Source of the DNA: Desulfovibrio legallii
Lineage (GTDB): Bacteria; Desulfobacterota; Desulfovibrionia; Desulfovibrionales; Desulfovibrionaceae
DNA: 64,000 bases
Direction of reading: 5' to 3'
NCBI RefSeq assembly: GCF_900102485.1
Contig: NZ_FNBX01000011.1
Location: 1 to 64,000, forward strand
This document shows, in pieces, positions 61,171 to 64,000 of the stretch. The notes beneath the pieces are model-generated. The model worked only from the letters and a program-made list of their open reading frames with translations, was not told where the DNA came from and ran no database searches. The number at the start of each line of letters is the position of its first letter. The first letter of the stretch is position 1. A program made the translations under genes and the position numbers.

Positions 61171-62277
61171 TTACCCCTTGAACATGAAACGGCGCATGGA
61201 CACGTTGAGCACAATGCCCAACAGGGTGAAGTTGACCAGCGTGGCGCTGCCGCCATAACTGATGAAGGGCAGGGGAATGCCCACCACCGGCATGAGCCCG
61301 ATGACCATGCTCATGTTGATCAATATCTGCCAGAAAAAATAGAAGAACACGCCCACCACCAGGGTACTGCCGAAGCGGTCCTTCGCCTGCACCGCGGTGG
61401 AGAAGATGGAGAGCAGGAAGAGGCAAAACAGCGTAACCAGCACCACGCAGCCCACAAAGCCCCATTCCTCGCCGAACACGGCCACGGCGAAGTCCGAGTG
61501 GCGCTCAGGCAGAAAGCGCAGCTGGCTCTGGGTGCCCTCTTTGAAGCCCTTGCCCCAGAGCTGGCCGGAGCCGATGGCGATGCGGGACTGGATGATGTGG
61601 TAGCCCGTGCCGCGCGGGTCATTGCCGGGATCCAGAAAGGTGAGAATGCGCTGGCGCTGGTAGTCGTGCATGCCCACAAACCACATGAAGGCGGCCAGTG
61701 CGGGCACGGCCAGGAGGCAGGTTTTGAGCACATAGCCGCGGAGCCCGTGAAAGAGGATCATGCCCCCCAGGATGAGCAGGATGAGCAGGGTGGTGCCCAG
61801 GTCCGGCTGGGTGATGATCAGGGCGCAGGGCGCGAGCCCCACGCAGAGCACGGCGCAGAAGTCCTTCCAGCCCAGGGGGCGGCCGTCGCGGGCCAGAAGG
61901 CGCGCCCCCAGAACCAGCACGGCCAGCTTGGCCAGCTCCGAAGGCTGCACGCTCATGAAGCCCAGGGAGAGCCAGCGCTTGGCCCCGTACACGGTCTTGC
62001 CCGCCACGGGCACCAGCAGCAGAAGGAACAGGGTGATGAGGAAAAAAGGCCAGGCCAGATTGCGCAGCTGGCGGTAGTCAAAGCTCATGGCCAGGAGCAT
62101 GCCGCCCAGGCCGCAGAGGCCCCAGATAAGCTGGCGCTGGTAGAAGCTGGAGAAGGCGAGGCCAGTCTCCACCCGCGTGCCGCTGGCGGAATAGAGGTTG
62201 CCCACGCCCACCAGAAAGAGCAGGAGCATGCAGGCCAGAAGGCCCCAGTTGAGATAGCTGAACAGGCGTTTGTCCAT
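61171..62277 (-). CDS. rodA: Peptidoglycan glycosyltransferase RodA
   Basis: The 368-residue SEDS-family membrane protein polymerises glycan strands during elongation together with PBP2. About ten hydrophobic helices are visible. Motifs are AKRWLSLGFMSVQPSELAKL, ITQPDLGTTLL, and the ending GIPLPFISYGGSATLVNFTLLGI. It lies 14 nt downstream of mrdA. Confidence 0.96.
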   Translation of the reverse strand: MDKRLFSYLNWGLLACMLLLFLVGVGNLYSASGTRVETGLAFSSFYQRQLIWGLCGLGGMLLAMSFDYRQLRNLAWPFFLITLFLLLLVPVAGKTVYGAKRWLSLGFMSVQPSELAKLAVLVLGARLLARDGRPLGWKDFCAVLCVGLAPCALIITQPDLGTTLLILLILGGMILFHGLRGYVLKTCLLAVPALAAFMWFVGMHDYQRQRILTFLDPGNDPRGTGYHIIQSRIAIGSGQLWGKGFKEGTQSQLRFLPERHSDFAVAVFGEEWGFVGCVVLVTLFCLFLLSIFSTAVQAKDRFGSTLVVGVFFYFFWQILINMSMVIGLMPVVGIPLPFISYGGSATLVNFTLLGIVLNVSMRRFMFKG

Positions 62278-62291
62278 GCCGCGTCCGTGGG

Positions 62292-64000
62292 TTAGTCCGC
62301 GCGCCGTCCGCCGGGCGTCGCAGGGGGCGGGGGCGTGCCGGAATCCGGCCCGAAAAGGTACTCATACACCTTGCGGGCCACGGGGCCGGCCACGCTGGAA
62401 CCGCCGCCGCCGTGCTCCACCATGACGACAACCACATAGGATTTGCCGTCCTTCACGCCCCAGGTGGCTATCCAGGCGTGGTCGCGCTGGGCGTACTCCA
62501 TTTCGGAACTTTTGAGGCGGCGGTCGCCGGCGGCCATTTTGAGTTTGACCACCTGGGCCGTGCCGGTTTTGCCGCCCATATCCGCGTCCTTGCGGCCCAC
62601 CACCTTGGCCGTGCCGCCGCCGGCAGTGCGGCGCATGGCATCCACCACAAACTTGAGGGTTTCCGGCCTGGCGGGGATGCGGCCGCGCGCCTCGCGGGGG
62701 GCGTCGTCCAACAGCTGGGGCTTGAGCAGATCGCCGCCGTTGAGCAGCCCGGCCACAAATACGGCCACCTGCACGGGCGTGACCAGAGTATAGCCCTGCC
62801 CGATGGAAATATTGTAGGTTTCGCCGCGCACCCAGGGGCGGCCGAAGCGCCGCCGCTTCCAGGCCCGGGAGGGCACCAGGCCGGACTTTTCGTGCGGCAG
62901 ATCGATGCCCGTAGGCCGGCCGAAGCCGCAGGCCTTGGCGTATTCCTCAATTTTGTCGATGCCCATGCGCTCGCCCATAATGTAAAAGTAGACGTCGCAG
63001 GAATCAATAAGGGCGTGCAGCAGGTCTTCGGAGCCGTGGCCGCCGCGCTTCCAGCAACGGAAAATCTGGTTGCCCAGTTTGACCTGGCCGGGGCAGAACA
63101 CGGTTTCGCGCGGGTTGCCGCCGCGCTCCAGGAGCATGGCGGCCATAACCAGCTTCCAGACCGAACCGGGGGGATAGACGCTCTGGATGACCCGGTTCTG
63201 GAGAGGGAAGCGGTTGTTGGTGCGCAGGGCGTCCCAGTCCCGTTGCGAGATGCCCGCGGCAAAGAGGTTGTTGTCGTAGGCCGGGGAGGTGACCAGGGCG
63301 CGCAGCTTGCCCGTTTCCGGTTCCAGCACCACCACGCAGCCCGCCTCGCCGCCCAGGGCCTCCCAGGCGGCCTGCTGCAGGTCGCGGTCCAGGGAAAGGC
63401 GGATTTCCCGACCGCCGCGCGGCTCTTCGCGCAGGGTTTTGCCCAGCACCCGGGCGTGGGCGTCCACCTCCACATCGTACAGCCCCTTGCGCCCGCGCAG
63501 CTGCTTTTCCAGCTCCAGTTCCAGGCCCTGCTTGCCCACCAGATCGCCCATGGCCAGGGAGCTGTCCGCGGCCATTTCCTGCTCGTTGGCCTCAGCCACA
63601 TAGCCAAGCACATGGGCAAAAAGGTCTTTTTCCGGATAGCTGCGCTTGGTGCGCACCACCACTTCCAGACCGGGCCAGGCGTGGATTTCAGACTCAATGC
63701 GCGCCACCAGGTCAAAGTCGATGTCCGTGATGAGCAAAAGCGGCTCAAAGGACTTTACCTTGAAGCGGTCCTGGCGGTATTTCTCCCAGAGCTGCGCCAG
63801 AGGAATGCCGGACCACTGGCTGATCTGGGCCAGGGTGGCGGGGATGTCCGGGCAGTCTTCCCGCACCAGGGAAAGGCCGTAGGCCGTACGGTTGTCGGCC
63901 AGCACGCGGCCTTTGTCGTCCAGAATGCGGCCACGCGGCGCAAAGATGCGCTCGATGCGCAGGCGGTTGTCCTGGGCCTGACGGGCAAATTCCTCGCCCC
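62292..64000 (-). CDS. mrdA: Penicillin-binding protein 2 (5' end outside window)
   Basis: The visible 569 residues lack the N-terminal anchor, which is beyond the right edge. The dimerisation region starts at once (FAPRGRILDDKGRVLADN). The transpeptidase shows the active-site SVWK in PPGSVWKLV, the SCD motif in LIDSCDVYFY, and GKTGTAQ. A Pro-rich C terminus ends in PGGRRAD. With RodA it builds the lateral wall; it is probably preceded by mreBCD off-window. Confidence 0.95.
   Translation of the reverse strand, partial: GEEFARQAQDNRLRIERIFAPRGRILDDKGRVLADNRTAYGLSLVREDCPDIPATLAQISQWSGIPLAQLWEKYRQDRFKVKSFEPLLLITDIDFDLVARIESEIHAWPGLEVVVRTKRSYPEKDLFAHVLGYVAEANEQEMAADSSLAMGDLVGKQGLELELEKQLRGRKGLYDVEVDAHARVLGKTLREEPRGGREIRLSLDRDLQQAAWEALGGEAGCVVVLEPETGKLRALVTSPAYDNNLFAAGISQRDWDALRTNNRFPLQNRVIQSVYPPGSVWKLVMAAMLLERGGNPRETVFCPGQVKLGNQIFRCWKRGGHGSEDLLHALIDSCDVYFYIMGERMGIDKIEEYAKACGFGRPTGIDLPHEKSGLVPSRAWKRRRFGRPWVRGETYNISIGQGYTLVTPVQVAVFVAGLLNGGDLLKPQLLDDAPREARGRIPARPETLKFVVDAMRRTAGGGTAKVVGRKDADMGGKTGTAQVVKLKMAAGDRRLKSSEMEYAQRDHAWIATWGVKDGKSYVVVVMVEHGGGGSSVAGPVARKVYEYLFGPDSGTPPPPATPGGRRAD

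Overview
The window looks like a chromosomal segment of a high-GC, anaerobic, sulfate-reducing Desulfovibrio-type bacterium (Desulfovibrionaceae). The evidence is a complete six-subunit Ech-type NiFe hydrogenase, anaerobic (CbiD/CbiET/CbiF) cobalamin genes, a BioW-type biotin start, and a type I-C CRISPR-Cas operon. No rRNA, tRNA, intact insertion sequence or CRISPR repeat is visible. The species cannot be fixed from sequence reading alone.

Layout. (1) 0.3-7.8 kb, minus strand: a full type I-C operon, cas3-cas5c-cas8c(cas11c)-cas7c-cas4-cas1-cas2, with the array presumably just off the left edge. (2) 8-10.3 kb: a secreted Sel1-repeat protein, a small membrane protein, a GIY-YIG protein and a LysE exporter. 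(3) 10.4-23.5 kb, plus strand: a long housekeeping run, yceD-rpmF-plsX-fabH-fabG-acpP-fabF-glyA-dCMP deaminase-ribD-ribE-ribH-nusB-leuS, joining fatty-acid, one-carbon and flavin synthesis. (4) 24-29.3 kb, plus: echABCDEF, a membrane ferredoxin-linked hydrogenase. (5) 29.6-44.2 kb, minus: the S10-spc-alpha ribosomal protein operon, rpsJ to rplQ, including secY, map and rpoA. (6) 45-48.3 kb: a TPR protein with a degenerate receiver domain, and bioW-bioF. (7) 48.6-53.6 kb, plus: CDP-glucose cytidylyltransferase and 4,6-dehydratase, a cupin epimerase-like protein, a UbiA-family prenyltransferase, and a two-domain ABC ATPase. (8) 53.8-55.5 kb, minus: a lipoprotein and a secreted VWA-OmpA fusion. 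(9) 55.8-60.5 kb, plus: a DapF/CntK-like racemase run into cbiD-cbiET-cbiF. (10) 60.8-64 kb, minus: bactofilin, rodA and the start-truncated mrdA (PBP2).

The observations most worth following are: a roughly 105-130 nt structured element found twice, each time directly after a stop codon, with a compensatory base-pair change (23.47-23.60 and 60.55-60.68 kb); a CntK-like amino-acid racemase at the head of a cobalamin operon; a well-formed internal start that encodes Cas11c inside cas8c; a 17-codon leader ORF with a perfect Shine-Dalgarno sequence, in frame with echA but closed by TAG; a long untranslated region ahead of the S10 operon; and a CDP-sugar operon translationally coupled to a MenA-like prenyltransferase.
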